Shown here piece by piece: positions 10,801 through 24,450 of a stretch of 64,000 nucleotides of DNA. Under the pieces are notes generated by a model. The model saw nothing but the letters and a program-made list of their open reading frames with translations, was not told the DNA's origin and did not search any database. The translations under genes were made by a program, and so were the position numbers. Positions within the stretch are counted from its first letter, which is position 1. Every line of letters begins with the position of its first letter. This DNA comes from Glandiceps talaboti (lineage: Eukaryota; Hemichordata; Enteropneusta; Spengelidae), in NCBI RefSeq assembly GCF_964340395.1, contig NC_135556.1, positions 5,759,501-5,823,500 on the forward strand, given 5' to 3'.

Positions 10801-10892
10801 TAGCCTGAAATCCATGCGGATGGAGATTTTAAATTTTGCTATCCAATCGCAAAGCAATATTTAAAATCCTAATCCGCATAGATTCCAGACTA
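10801..10892. mobile_element. 92-bp palindromic (foldback) element
   Basis: Arms 10801-10834 and 10859-10892 are imperfect reverse complements (TAGCCTGAAATCCATGCGGA against TAGTCTGGAATCTATGCGGA), with a 24-bp loop that itself contains TTGCT/AGCAA. The size and structure suit a palindromic MITE. It starts TAG and ends CTA. Confidence 0.65.
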
Positions 10893-11407
10893 ATATTTAT
10901 TTGGCTTGTTTTGATATATTATTAAACTCATGTATGTTATACAACTCAGAAATTTTATTAGACAAATTCAGGAATATATTTGTGTGGTTTGGTTCATATA
11001 CTTCACATGGACCACAATATACCAAAAATAGATAATCTCTTGAAATACTTGAATGTTTGTGAGAGAGAGGAAGTACTGTAGCCAAATTTAATAATATGTA
11101 ACAAAAGTATAAATGTGTGTCTTTCTGAAAAACAGAGTCTGTTTTGTTGTAAAGTGAAAAGCCTTTCACACTTTGTAATTCTGGTAGTTGATTAAGATTG
11201 CTCTTCCAAAAAAACAAACAAAAACAGTCACCCCAAAATATCAAAAGACAACACATACTGAACATAAACAAACTTAGTGTCAGCGTTGTAAAACACAATG
11301 ACATTTTGTATATTCTCAATACAGGTATGTGTTGGTGTAGTCATAAATTGAATTTAGGTATAATAACATCAGCTGTGTATATGTAATGAACAGAGACGAG
11401 ATCACAG

Positions 11408-11483
11408 TAGTCTATAGGCTATGATTTACACCTCCACTCACCAATGTGGTTTAATTAGAAACCATGTTGGTATCCACAGACTA
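11408..11483. mobile_element. 76-bp foldback MITE, TAGTCT ends, copy 1
   Basis: Ends TAGTCT/AGACTA are inverted, and an inner stem CCAATGTGGTTT/AAACCATGTTGG gives a hairpin. A second copy lies at 17426-17503 and a fragment at 20225-20275, sharing ATTTACACCTCCA and GGTTTAATTAGAAACCA-like words. Confidence 0.6.
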
Positions 11484-13472
11484 AGTTCACAGTGGTATGT
11501 GAAGTAAACATGCTTGTCCATTATTCAGTTCATAAAACCTTAAATCACCCGTCATGTACCAATTTGAGATTCCTATTTACAGCTTGTGAAATTTGCAGTC
11601 TCAGTTCACACCAGGCTGAATTATCACATTCACACACTTGTACCAGGTACAACATGGCCTCCATACACACTTGACACACACACACTGACATATGTTTCAT
11701 TTTCACTTGTCATTTTTCACATTGGGCAGCCCCTTTTATTTAATATGTTTGTCATGACCCAACTGACCATTTATTTCTTCCATCCAGAAAAATAATATGA
11801 AAAATTGATGGCAGGGTTAGAAAAAAAATAACTGATGGTAAGATGCCATCATGGTGACCCCACAAGCACCTATCTGGATGAAAGTTATCATTCATTGCTG
11901 AAATTTAGGACCTTTATATTATAATAAAACAATGGTTCATAGTTTCCTTCTGACTTTATTTCTGACATTACTAAGTCATCCAGACTGTTCAAATTGAATT
12001 GAAAAGTATCAGTAAATTGAAAATATTAACATGTACACATACATGCAAGTAAAAAGGGCCACAAAACAGTGTATTATTTTCATCTATTTCATGGTAGTAC
12101 AAGTAAAATAATGTTTATATTGTTTTGGTGAAAAGCAGTGTTTTAGTACAGAATGATAGGGATAATGATAATGAATGTTTGTTTGCAAAAAAGTAAAACT
12201 TATGTGATGATCCATGATGATTATACGTTTGTAAATGTCATGTTACATGAGTGAAACACCAAGCCTACATGTACATCATTTTACCTGTAATACTCGTCAA
12301 AAGTTTTCATGGGCACTCAGTCCTTCAGTAAATTTACATTTGTATGCACCATCCAGTTAGAATTTGGAGAAAAGAAAAAATTCTTAATCTCTTCAAGAAA
12401 GGCAAAAATAATCTAGCCATAGCAACTGTGAACTCTTGTTTGCCTCCATCTTGACAATAATTATTAATGGCAGCCTTTGAAATATTCTTTGAGAGTGCGA
12501 CAGAAACATGACTAATCACTCTATGCAAAAATCAGACATTGGTAATATAATTATATGCATTATGTCACTGACAGACATGTCACATGTATTTCATAGCATT
12601 TATTTGTCAGAACAGAAATTTGTTGTAGACTGATTAGTCACCTTTTTGTCATAGCTAAGGGGACATTTCGTGATCTTAGTAAATTTTACTATCTTACGCC
12701 TACCTTTGAAAGTACAGGTAGTAGTGATCAAGAACTTGACAAGTCTTTGGGCTGCCTTCTCTTTGGTACAATCTAATACCTCTACCACCTGCGACTGGTA
12801 CACTCTTGTACAGACAGAAACACAGAAGGATTAAGTAATAATTGTAAACCTTAGTATGGTGCTTCAAAATTCAATTTATTTTTCTCTTACTGTACCTACA
12901 GGATGAGGGGATATAGTCACTCCATTTCTAAATTCTAGCCACAATACAACTGTAACACACAGATATGTTATTGCAGTCCATTGACTTCAAAGCTGTCTCA
13001 GAGAATGTCGAAGTATTAAATCACACATCACTGAAAGGGAAGTGAGGAGCATATGTTTAAAGTTCATGCAGGTTACAATATTCTAGCCTGGTTTCACATA
13101 CTATATAAACACTGCTGTAAATTACTCTATATTCAGCACTCATTAATAATAAGGTTGTTATGACCTTTACACATAACTTTCCCTTCTAATTGACAGAATC
13201 ATTGACACAAGACTTTTTACAAATCAACCATACAAAAACATTGTGGAATTCAGGGCATTCAAAGTTTGTGTTTTCAAAGTTCATCCTGCATATTATTAGG
13301 GGAGAGCACATACTTGGGTCAAGTATGCTGACTGAGGAGAAAAAGAGCAAATAATTTGGATTCTATGTGGTAAACAGTTGGTCGTTGTAACATTTATACA
13401 CGCTCACACATACACATGCACATACATACACAGGGATATACATGTTTATCTTACATGCTGCATCTGAGTAGT

Positions 13473-13503
13473 CACACACACATAGACAGACAGACAGACA
13501 CAA

Positions 13504-13540
<37 letters not shown>

Positions 13541-13560
13541 CACACACACACACACACAGA
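13473..13560. repeat. (CAGA)n(CA)n microsatellite
   Basis: Long CAGA run followed by a CA run. Cysteine/valine-rich minus-strand ORFs here are repeat translations. Confidence 0.95.
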
Positions 13561-16500
13561 GGCATATAATAATTATATAACTTACTTGTTGCCTCCGGGT
13601 AGTCTCACACATACACAAGCACAATGGTATCAAACCATGTATGTGATGGATACATTTTTGCACGAGTATTGTGTTACATATCCACTTTTTGTCACTAAAC
13701 TTGATGTGTACACTGTAATCAACCCACAGTAAACAGTCAACATAGCATTCCTCGTACTTCACACGCTTCTTCTGATTGTTTACGCTAACCAAAGAAACAC
13801 ACAATAAATAGTGACACTGTGTCTTTAAATATCTTATTGTTTTTCATCTTTTGATAGTGTCAGTAGTGTGCCAAAAGGATAAACTTTTTAGCAGCACAGT
13901 TCATAACACAAACCTTCTCAAATATCTGTTGTAACTTAAAAGACAAAGTGTTTTCACCAAACTGTTACAGCTCAAACTATCTTTTACCTCAAGTAATAAA
14001 GACAAATAATATCTTTTACAAACAATATTTGAACTCTTTCTCAGTGATGTGGGACAATGTGAAACAACTCACAAACCATGTGTAAAACATAACACAGTTG
14101 AACAGTCATCAATATTTCCCAGTGAACCTCGAGTGTCTCAGAAATAAACTCTTAAGATTTTTCAAAAAACTGTAACCTATTCATAGTTAAAATCATTAAG
14201 AGAAATCTGGGTTCACTGTGCAGATTTATGAAATAGAGATCATATTATGACAATCTAGTCATTTTAGATTCCCATGTGTCTTCTGAATACTGTGGGAAAA
14301 TAACTGATTGACATTTTCCTTGAAATCCTGAGGATTGGGGTTGAAAGCTAGGATTTATTCCAGCATTTTAATAGGTTAATACAGAGTTTTGATTTATTTG
14401 AAATCTTCTATTTTTGTACAAACCAAGAATCTAGGCAATTGTGGGTTTTTGGATTTTGATTTCCCTATTTAGTGTTGGGGGAACAGTAACGAATTCAAAA
14501 CCCACACCTACATGGATTCCAGGCTTATTTTGTATAGGCCTAGACAGAACTATACATGCATAATCATTGTACATTTACTGCATGCCTTGGGGCCTGGGGC
14601 TAACTTTATGAACAGTTTTATGCAAATAAGTCAATAATTAGTTTGTACTGGGAGTTTCAATACTCATCTAATTGATAAAGGTCATGCATATGTTTATATA
14701 CACAGTTAAGCCCTTATTTAATCCTCTCACTACCAGTAGGCTATTTGTTTGTATACAAATAACTGTATGTTGATCCTGGATTAAGTCCAAAATGATAGTG
14801 TGTAGAATCAAAGTTTGTTACATCATGTAACTTTAGTGGATCCTCCTTAGAAGAAGGAAAGTGTTGAAGTCGGTGTGTGTAGATTCTAGGCCAGTCAAAT
14901 CTATGAGTTGTCATGGGGTACATGTACCATACTCTCACCGGTTGGAAATTGAATGTGATCTCCTAGATAGTGGTTACATTGGTTGTGGTAGTGATGGTGG
15001 TGGGGGTTGTTATGCAATACTTAAGACAGTTCATTTAGAAAACAAAGTGTAAATCACAAATTCCATCAAAAATGATAATCGTTTTATACCTGTGCCTAAA
15101 AACGTTTGTTATAATATTATAATAAGTAGTATGCTCAGAAATGTTTATTATATCAAAACACTGCAATAAAATTGATAATGTTGATACCAATTCTTTAATT
15201 TGCAGACAGAAATGTTGTAAATGGCTTCAAATATTTCTAAAAATTGTGCAGTGAAGTGCAGTGAAAAAATAGTTACATTCTGTAAATGTCCTAAAACATT
15301 TCTAAATATTATGTAAACGCAATGAAGTGCAAATGAAAAATAATTACATCTTGTATGGTGTGACTTATTGTATGTGACGTTACTTTGACCTGATATCGTT
15401 TTCCAAGTGACCTTTCTAAAAGCTGATATAGTCCACAAATGCTGTGACCTTAAACTATTCTTTAAGTGCACTGTACGATGCAACCATGGTGAGAAATCGC
15501 TCACTAATGCAGTGACTTGAACTATTCTGAGAGTATATATATATTTTGAAAGCCATTTGTTGTGAGAATTTGACATTGCTTATATATGATGTGACCCTTG
15601 ACTACTTAGCCTAGAGTAATCCCAATCTTTAGGATATTGTACACAGATGTTGTGGCCTGTGGCTAGCCACTTGTGAAGTGCACTTTAACTTACCATGCAG
15701 TAAAGACTGCTGCATTGTTCATAAATCCTGCATATCCTGAGTACATGTGTGTTTTTTTTAAAAAGTTTTTAAGACATAGCATGTGGGGATGTCATACTGT
15801 GCTGACATGACCGTGACCTCAATCTGGGCATTCAAAAAAAAAGAAGAAGATATATATATTTTTTTTAAATTGAAGTCTCCATTTATCTTCAGTAGGGATA
15901 GAAACCAGTTGTACACCATCTAATCAGCATATTTAATGCTTCTCAGAATTGGATTAAAAACTTGAAAGTCAATTATTTGATTGTCCTAGAGAAACGTGGT
16001 GAAAATATCGAAGTTTAGCATATTATTACATATATAATATTTAGTGCAATGGGACTGGATTTATGCATGTATTAGCTTAATATCAGAAACATTTTGGCTT
16101 TAACTGACTTATTTGCATATTAAACATACTATTTGCATATATATAAGGTTCCTAGATGGCTGAAATAAGTGTCGTTGTGATCAGATAAGGATAGTGTACA
16201 GACATGAGGTGGTTGTAGATTAAAAAAACTAACTTTAAGTCAAGTGGTGAAAGCTTTTAAGAGAGACTGGTGTCTTGAAATTAATTGTCCCTTCTGGCTT
16301 ATAAAGTACAAAGAAGACACAGATGGTGTATGAAGACTGTCCAGTATCCAGGATAAGTTTGTCCCAAGCCATGAACTTTATCAGTCAAGATAACTGTATA
16401 CAGCTATTTTTGAGCAGAATTGTATCCCATTGTTTATCCTGAAATCCCAGTGGAGAGGGAAGGACAAACATTCCGGCCAAGGTGAACTACATGTGGAAAT

Positions 16501-17425
16501 TCCTATAGCATCAAATAAATGTCATGGCAAGTCATGAACTCAGTTGGGATGTCAGCTGAAGCCCTGGTCGTTTAACTCTGGAGACAGTTTGGCATTTTGG
16601 AGGACTTTTCTATAGAGGGGCCATTAAAAATATAAACAAGTAGGAAAGGAAAGCATAAAGTCTTTTACCCAATTTCCACAAAGTGTTCTGCTCAAAAACA
16701 GCTTGACAGATTAAGAGCAAGGGAAATGAAAAAGACGAATTTTGTGACCACCAGTGTCACAGGAAAAGGGTCAGTGTTTATGCCCTTTGTAGCTAGTAAT
16801 GACAATAAACCCTACATACATGATTCATGATGGGTTCTGTGTGTTACTTAATTTAACAGGATACAAAAGGGAGCTGGTTTTCATATGTTTGTATAAATGT
16901 ATTAAGTGGTATGTACATGTAGTGATTGGTAACTTACAAATATATGTATTGTTGATTACACTAACTCTTAAACTTAACAAAAAGACAAGTTTTTGTTCTT
17001 GTTTATTTCACTTGCTTTATGCTAGCCTATTGTCAAGTACAACAATAGAACCCACTTGTTTTCATCCTGTTCTTGCTGAGTAATGCCAAACAATAGGTAT
17101 TGTCTGATTCTAGCTCAACTGGCTATAAATCCAGAAGTGAGGAAAAACTGACAGCTAAGGTCAAATCTCCATCATTATTGAGATATTTTATAAAAGAAAA
17201 TATCCATGTAAACTAAAGCTGGGGGTTTTTAAAATGAAGATTTGTTACATTACATCTGTCAATCATTGACCAGTGGGCCATGGTCATTCTATCTATTAAT
17301 GTATATCAGTAATCTAAGCTGTAATAAGAAGTCCCTGACCTAGTCTAGGGGCTAGCTATGGCTTCCAATCTCTTCTCACTGATAGCAGCTAGACTATCCC
17401 TGATATCAGACCATTGCAAATAATC

Positions 17426-17503
17426 TAGTCCCTATATGGTATCGTTACGATTTACACCTCCAGTGAGTGGTTTAGTTAGAGACCACTGTTGACATCCAGG
17501 CTA
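17426..17503. mobile_element. Foldback MITE, TAGTCT family, copy 2
   Basis: TAGTCC at the left and AGGCTA at the right, with GATTTACACCTCCA and GTGGTTTAGTTAGAGACCAC inside, align with the copy at 11408-11483. The inner GTGGT/ACCAC stem is kept. Confidence 0.6.
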
Positions 17504-17592
17504 ATTGCAAAGGGCAGTTTAATATGTTAATGTGAGTACATAAAGAAGTGTCTCACAATTGTGAAAAAAACAGTGACGAGAGCTGGGGTGGG

Positions 17593-17620
17593 AGGAGGTA
17601 GGGAGGGAGGGAGGGAGCGA
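17593..17620. repeat. GGGA-rich simple repeat
   Basis: Short run of GGGA/GGAG words in a purine-rich stretch that continues to about 17690. Confidence 0.7.
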
Positions 17621-20224
17621 CAGAAAGACACAGACATAGCGTCCAAGAGAGGGGGTTAATAGGATGGAGGTGAGAAGAGAGGAGAAATTATTGACTTCTG
17701 TTTTATCTCTGTTTGCATTTTCCCCTCCAGCCCATAAATTTGTGTAGCAATCAACAATCTGATTAATCGGTGAATTTGTTAAATGTTGACGATATTCACT
17801 TCAATTAACCTTTCTATGTTCCTCTGGTTAACATTAGTTAGGACTCAATACATACACATCATTCATGTACATGTACTTAGCTAATACCCCAGGTTAACAT
17901 TAGTAAGTACTTAGTATATATACATGATGTACCTAGTTTTCATTGATTATCTTTTCAAATGAATATTCATACCACAATAAATTCTTCGGGATGGATGTAT
18001 ATTACATGTATATACATTTAAACTAATGAACTAAATCATTATTGTGAATGATCTATTAAGAATGCATGAATGTGTACTCATGAATATAGGCCGATATCAT
18101 TACATTTTGACATTTTAGAGAAAAAATTAACAATATATGCTACATTGTAGTTTGTTTCAATCTATAGAAACGGTTTTCAGTTAATAATGTGAAATATAAT
18201 GAAAAAAAAAAGAGCAGAAAAGAAATTTTTTTTTTTTGTCAAACTCGTATTTGTAGTTTAAGCTAATTAATATACACACTAGAATTCTTGTACCTGTCCA
18301 AAGATGTGGCTATCTGTCTCTGGATCTGACTATCTCTATTAGTCTTTTGTATTAATTAAATTGTGGATAAAAATAATGTCTGAGTTGGTCCATGTCTATG
18401 TAATTTTGATCAGTCATAATTAAATACAGCTAACAAGATTGACTTTAATTTCGATGACATTTATGAATAAATTGATCAGATTTCTTGAAAATGAAAGATA
18501 CCAGAGATCTTGCAAAGAAGAAAAGACAGAATATGTGTCCAAACTTACGAAATAGTGATAGTGTGTCTGAAAACACTTGAACATTATCAACAATTGTCTA
18601 CTAATCTGAAAACTGTATGTACTAGGATTACATAGACCTGTACCTGTGTTTACCCAGTCCTTGTAAGGGGTATTTTTAGAAGGTGGCCTGATCTGCTTTG
18701 TATTCAGATCAGGTGATTTGGGACATAAACATGTGTGCAGACAACGTGTTTGACTGGCTTGGAGCCAACAACGGTTGAATGGATGGGTTAATCATTTCCA
18801 TTGAGGGTAGGTCATGTACCTTTAACAGGTCATTGTTTGTGTCAATTGTGATGTTGACATCAGACATCAGACACACAGCTGGACAGGTTGACTAAATAGC
18901 TTGATTTCTCCATTAATTGGGGGCTTTGAAATCGGTACTGTATATATATGTTTGGGGGAAAAACACCAATTGGTTCTGAAATGAGTTTCATCTGTGGACA
19001 TTTAGATAATTAGTGGTCTCCCGGGTAGAATTGTCTGCTTTTGTTGTCCTGGGTATTATACTGTACATAATGAGCTAGGTAGTCACTTCCCTCTGGTCAC
19101 TTCATGCTTGTGTGGTAGCAACACCCAGACACTATTGTAAACAAATAAGGCAGGGAAGGTCAGGTCATAGGTCAAAGGCCGCTTGACTGCTCATACTCTT
19201 GAATGACTTCAATCACAGTAAACAGATGTTGAAAGCAAATAAACAAAATAGTAATGACAGACAAGTTAAATACAATACTAGAAGTAATGATAAAGATGAA
19301 ATAAATGACTAAATTACTAGATAATAGTTTGTTACCTGTCCTTGAAAGTTAAACTGGCAGATTTTCAAAAAAGTGCTTTTTGTCCCCTGTTTTGGATTTC
19401 TTGTCATAGTAGTACATGCTATCGTAGATATGCAGGCCGATAACCAAATGTACATAAAACATGTTTACAAATGCTGTCATGAAATCTGTATGGATGTCAC
19501 ATCGGCAAGGTGATTGAAATCTGATGTACAATGTAGGAATAGGTTTGCGTGATTCCTGTATTTACCTTTATTTTCTATGTGTGTTGTTTTCAATTTTGAT
19601 GTTCTGAAAGTGATTGCCTTGAAGAAATCAAGTTGTATCCGTTCATTCACACACTGTGCCAAGGTACACAGCTAGCAATTAATATGCTGATACTAGCACA
19701 TGACAACACCTTTCAAGTTTCAATTAATTTACAGTTGTTCAAAAATTACAAGAAATTTGGAAACCAATTTAAAGAAAAATAAAGTTTTGTTTAAAACTTT
19801 TCTCCATTTTGCCATTATAGATGAATATTTTTCTGGTATTTATATTTATATTTATGTATCATTACATTTAAGCTTTTGGTATGGCACAGTTTAGGAAAAG
19901 GTACATTCTTTATTGTCATAAAAATTGACTTTGTGAGATGGACTACAAGATAGGGCTGCTGAAGTGAAGTTGTATGAAAATTGTATGAACATGATCAATG
20001 CACCATTAGATTACCACAAACCAATTAAAAGACCCAGTTGTTGAAATGTAGACATGGAAAAAAGTAGCGTGGTTATCTATCAAAGATCATATTATCAATT
20101 AAAAGACATCCAATTTGTTCACGAATGTATCTTCTGTTTGTGTTAAATTAGCCAGATACATATAGATTTCACTGTGCTTCTTTTACTACCTTGATATACA
20201 TGTATGGTTAGTGAAAGAAGCATG

Positions 20225-20275
20225 TAGTCTAGTTCCTATACGATATTGTTACGATTTGCACCTGTAGGCTACTGC
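20225..20275. mobile_element. Foldback MITE, TAGTCT family, fragment
   Basis: TAGTCTAGTTCCTATACGA and TTACGATTTGCACCT match the left half of the copy at 17426. The right half is lost or diverged. Confidence 0.45.
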
Positions 20276-20455
20276 TGACGTAATTCCACAATGGTCTTGA
20301 TGATTTTAATGTCTGCTTCTACATCCCAACTGTGTGCGGCACTTCTGTATTTGTTATTTTGCATTTGAAGTTGTGGAAGTATGTGTGTAAAATGTCTTCC
20401 CGTGAACGAAATGCCAAAGTAACTCTGATTGTGTTGTAAAACACCTAATATAAGT

Positions 20456-20828
20456 CCTGTCCATATCTGATCCTGATCCTGATCCAATTTGAGTTAACTG
20501 ATCCAGATCATTGTAATCTGCATCAAATCCATTTTCCATCTGCACTAAAAAATTGAAAGATGGATTTGATTTGAATAACGCTAGTGTACCTGTCTACACA
20601 TGTACCAGCTTCGATTTGCATTACTTATTATCAAACTATTTCATTTGCATATGCGTCTGTTCACACCAGGCCTAACTGATAGCGAATTGATTTGAATTAC
20701 TTTGATCCGGATTGAACCCACCATCCAGAGTAGGCTTTGATCCAGATCTGTTAATTTCAATTAGATACGAATTTAATAACCACAAGTATGGAACTGGATC
20801 CAGATCAGATTTTGTTGTATGGACAGGC
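20456..20828. mobile_element. Candidate 373-bp MITE with inverted ends
   Basis: The left end CCTGTCCATA followed by TCTGATCCTGATCC is mirrored at the right end by GGATCCAGATCAG and TATGGACAGG. Inside are GATCC/GGATC words on both halves and GTCTGTTCACACCAGGCC. Terminal inverted repeats without coding potential fit a DNA-transposon derivative. The exact termini and a target-site duplication are unclear. Confidence 0.5.
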
Positions 20829-21464
20829 TTAATGGTGATGTCATCTCCAATGCAATGTCTCCACAGCTGTAGTGTCACCCATTGTACTTGTTATGCTGTG
20901 TCATACACTCATAATTCTGTTTACATAGATTGCACAACAGGCAACCACATCAGCACTAATTAGAGATGTCAGTTAAATAAATAAGATCTTGTTCACAGGA
21001 AAAAAATTAAAAGCAAACAATCGTCAGTGATAGAATGGATCGATGCTAATAGATTAATGACTGAAATGTATAATGTGTTGAAAATACAGCAATGAAAACT
21101 CACGTAAAATTACGTATAAATATACAGTAATACGTGCCTTACTGATGATGATATTGTTTTCATTTAGCAAAACCAGTGTGAAATATTAAAATTTGAATCT
21201 CAAAGAATATAACAAAGTTTATCTTAAATAGAATTCGAAAGAACACAATTCTGATGTTATGTTGTACACTAAGTTTAAGAACTTTAATACTGAAAAACAT
21301 CCATTGATGCTAATAAAACACAACATTTTGTTGTTGTGGGTAACAATGATGAAAAGGTAGTTTTCCTGTTATCAATCACATAGAGAAATTTTGGTTGATT
21401 GCAAGAAATTGCTGTGTGTCAGTAGCACATGTCAAATTATATGTATATGTATGGTGTAGTTTAG

Positions 21465-21770
21465 TAGGCGGGCTGGTCACCACATATGGATAGGGGAACA
21501 TGAAATTTGGGTGCACCACAAGAAATTGTTAATGTGTGCCTGTGAGACATCAAATTAACTTAGAGGGCATGCTAGATGGTTTCCACTTTGTAAGTAGATA
21601 AGGGAACATCACATTTTGGTGTGTCAAAAGAAATTGTTCTGTGCCAGTAACATGTTAAATTGGCTTTGTGGGCACACTGGCAACCATATAGTAAAGGATA
21701 TGAGAACATCAAATTTTGATTAGTCACAATATATTGTTCAGTTGTGTGTCCATGGAATATTAGAGTTACG
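21465..21770. repeat. Diverged tandem repeat, about 100-107-bp unit, 3 copies
   Basis: The landmark GGGAACAT(C/G)A-ATTTTGG followed by CA(A/C)AAGAAATTGTT recurs near 21488, 21596 and 21695, and each copy is followed by a GTGTGCCTGTGAGACAT-like word. Confidence 0.7.
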
Positions 21771-22134
21771 TCAGTCATGCCAGTGTAGAGTTGAGTCTTG
21801 TACAACCAATTAATCCATACAATCATTGTAATCGTGAGTTTGGACTTATATAAATAGAAATCTGATGAATTGAAAGCTGTAGAGACTTAGATAATGAGGA
21901 GATAAAGTTGGTAGATATTGTCCGGTTGCCATAGAAACTACATGATGACATAAAAAAAACACTTAATATGTTCTTTCTGTCAGCTTTGATAAGGAGAGCT
22001 GATAAAAAATGTTATTTGAAGTGTGATGTAAGCACATGAAGATACTTGGACAAGAAAAGAATATTACTTAGTTTGTCTCTGGTAATGATGTGAATGAATC
22101 TACCAATTGGAGAGACTGCCTCCTGACTGAAAAA

Positions 22135-22415
22135 TTATGTCTGCTGATTGGCAGATACTTCATCATGTGATCACATTTGCCACTGGTAGATTTATTCTTG
22201 GTGATGTCTTTATATTTGCATCTGGCTATGACAGATTCTCTTATGTTATAACTGCCTATTGCAGACTACCATATGATAACATGATTATATCTGCCAATGG
22301 CAGCCTGTCGTTTGCTCACATGATTACAATGTACATCTACCTATGGAAGACTCATTTGATCACGTGATCACAGCCATATGATCACATGATTACATTTGCC
22401 AGTGGCAGAATCTCA
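22135..22415. repeat. Diverged tandem repeat with GATCACATGAT motifs
   Basis: Five to six degenerate copies carry TGATCACATGATTACAT and TTTGCCA-TGGCAGA words at irregular spacing. One copy contains the perfect 14-bp palindrome TGATCACGTGATCA (22358-22371), which has an E-box CACGTG at its centre. Confidence 0.65.
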
Positions 22416-23265
22416 TTTGATTGTTCAATTTCCAGATATGACCGTTTCTTTTGTTATGGTTACCCCTGCACTTTGCTGAACCGATGATATTGCTGTACAG
22501 AATTCAACAGTATTGCGTTTCTGATAGCCTTACTATTGTAACCTATGCACACAAAAGTAAATACTGAATCTGGCAATATATTGTATACAATGTACATGCA
22601 GAGGAAGTAGGACTGTTAAGTCAGTTTGAAGTCTTTCTAAAAAGTACATGTATAATGAATTCTTCAGTGGCACAAAAAAAAACCAGTCTTTCCATGTTTT
22701 AGATATTACATATACTATACTATGTCACTCAGTTGAGGGCGCTATTTCTTTGAAAGGTGTATTCTTTGTTTGCTGTATACTGAAACAAAGCCAGGGCTCA
22801 AAATAACTGTAGCTCAAAATAACATGTAGCTGCATCATAAATATACATCACTGTATTTGCTGAAGGCAGGTACATAACTACATTGTAGGTACATGTTTAT
22901 CTACTGAATTCTCCAGTCATTTCAACGTGGTTCCCAAATACGATTCTTATGCCACTTTTATCCCTTTCTCCCCTTCCTGTGTTACTGGGGTTCCCAGATT
23001 TTGGCAAATTGAAGACATTATGCATATTGATAAAGACAAATCTACTGCAGGTAGTCATTGTGTTTCTCACACTTACAAGTAGAGTGCAGTGTGATTAACT
23101 TTTCATTGCCATTCTCAGTGTAACCTTGCCTGTTTAAATTAGCACTAAATATAGAAAGTTGTTTTCATTCCGACTCTCTTCATAATTGATCAAATGGACT
23201 CTGGATGATGTCACAGACTTAAGGATTATTGGTGATCAGAAGCCACTAAAGATAGTTGCTCCAAT

Positions 23266-23297
23266 GGTGGGTGGGGGTGGGGGTGGGGGTGGGGGGT
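23266..23297. repeat. (GGTGGG)n simple repeat
   Basis: G-rich run of GGTGGG/GGGGGT words with potential for G-quadruplex formation. Confidence 0.85.
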
Positions 23298-23398
23298 TAT
23301 ATTACATGTAGATTTTTGTAAAGTTTAGTATTTTGGGGTAGATCACGTACATTTGTAGGAAAGCCTGACATTAAGTTAATTGATGGTAACTTCATTAT

Positions 23399-24450
23399 TA
23401 GTCCCCGCAGACGAAGTCCGGAACGGGGACTTATGGATTGGGTTCCGTCTGTCCGTCCGTCCGTGCGTCTGTGTGTCCGTGCGTCTGTGTGTCCGTCCGT
23501 CCGCAGCTGTTTCTTGGAGATGCCTGGACCGATTTTTTTCAAACTTGGTACAGGGGCAACATACTATGGCATACATATGCACGTCAATTTGTTTTATGAT
23601 ACGATCCAATATGGCCGCCTAGCAACCATTTTGTTTGCGAATTTTCCCTGTGTAAAGCCATAACTCAGACATGCTTTAACAGATCTCATTCAAAGTTGGT
23701 ATTAAGACAGTGTTCTATGACATGCATGTGCATATCCATTTTCATTGTGATACGATCCAATATGGCTGCCTGGTAGCCATTTTGTTTGTGAATTTTCATG
23801 TCCAAAGCCATAACTCAGACATGCTTGAACAGATCTCATTCCAAGTTGGTATTAGGACAGTGTTCTATGACATACATGTGTATATCCATTTTCGTCGTGA
23901 TACGATCCAATATGGCTGCCTGCCAGCCATTTTGTTTGTGAATTTTCCATGTCCAAAGCCATAACTCAGACATGCTTAAACAGATCTCATTCAAAGTTGG
24001 TATTAGGACAGTGTTCTATGACATACATGTGCATATCCATTTTCGTTGTGATACGATCCAATATGGCTGCCTGGCAGCCATTTTGTTTGCGAATTCTCAT
24101 GTCCAAAGCCATAACTCAGACATGCTTGAACAGATCTCATTTAAAGTTGGTATTAGGACAGTGTTCTATGACATACATGTGCATATCCATTTTCGTCGTG
24201 ATACGATCCAATATGGCTGCCTGGCAGCCATTTTGTTTGTGAATTTTCCATGTCCAAAGCCATAACTCAGACTCCATTTTCATCATGATATGATCCCCCA
24301 TACCCAACCAATCCTTTATTGTTGGAGGCATATTCCATGTCCAACAAGCACACACAACATATCTAAGTCTGTTTGTTTTAGGTTCACAAATGTTGTTGCG
24401 TGATCAGAGTAGTGATAATTCCTAAAAACCCAATTATAGCGGGGACTATG
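23399..24450 (+). mobile_element. Pearl-like non-autonomous element with 150-bp core repeats
   Basis: The left end TAGTCCCCGC (23399-23408) is inverted at the right end, GCGGGGACTA (24439-24448). The left end also forms a hairpin GTCCCC/GGGGAC (23401-23430). Next comes a GTCC/GTCT tetranucleotide tract (about 23446-23500), then five core repeats of 150-151 bp (CATAACTCAGACATGCTT at 23659, 23809, 23960, 24110; truncated at 24261) after one more diverged copy. TCATTAT precedes the element and follows it at 24451-24457, a possible target-site duplication. Inverted ends, a tetranucleotide microsatellite and about 150-160-bp core repeats are the architecture described for pearl elements of bivalves. 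Because 150 is a multiple of three, several frames stay open across the array. I do not regard these as genes. Confidence 0.75.

Noticed and set aside
10897-11319. Minus-strand ORF of 140 residues
   Set aside because: AT-rich, hydrophobic and unrecognised, with no splice or promoter context. Chance open frame in intron 1, although its length makes it worth a database search.
15148-15576. Minus-strand ORF of 142 residues
   Set aside because: It overlaps diverged TGCAGTGAAGTGCA-type repeats and shows no protein family signature.
23949-24265. Repetitive ORFs in the pearl-like element as a real gene
   Set aside because: Open frames exist in more than one phase because the unit is 150 bp. No start context, no splice links and no known domain.
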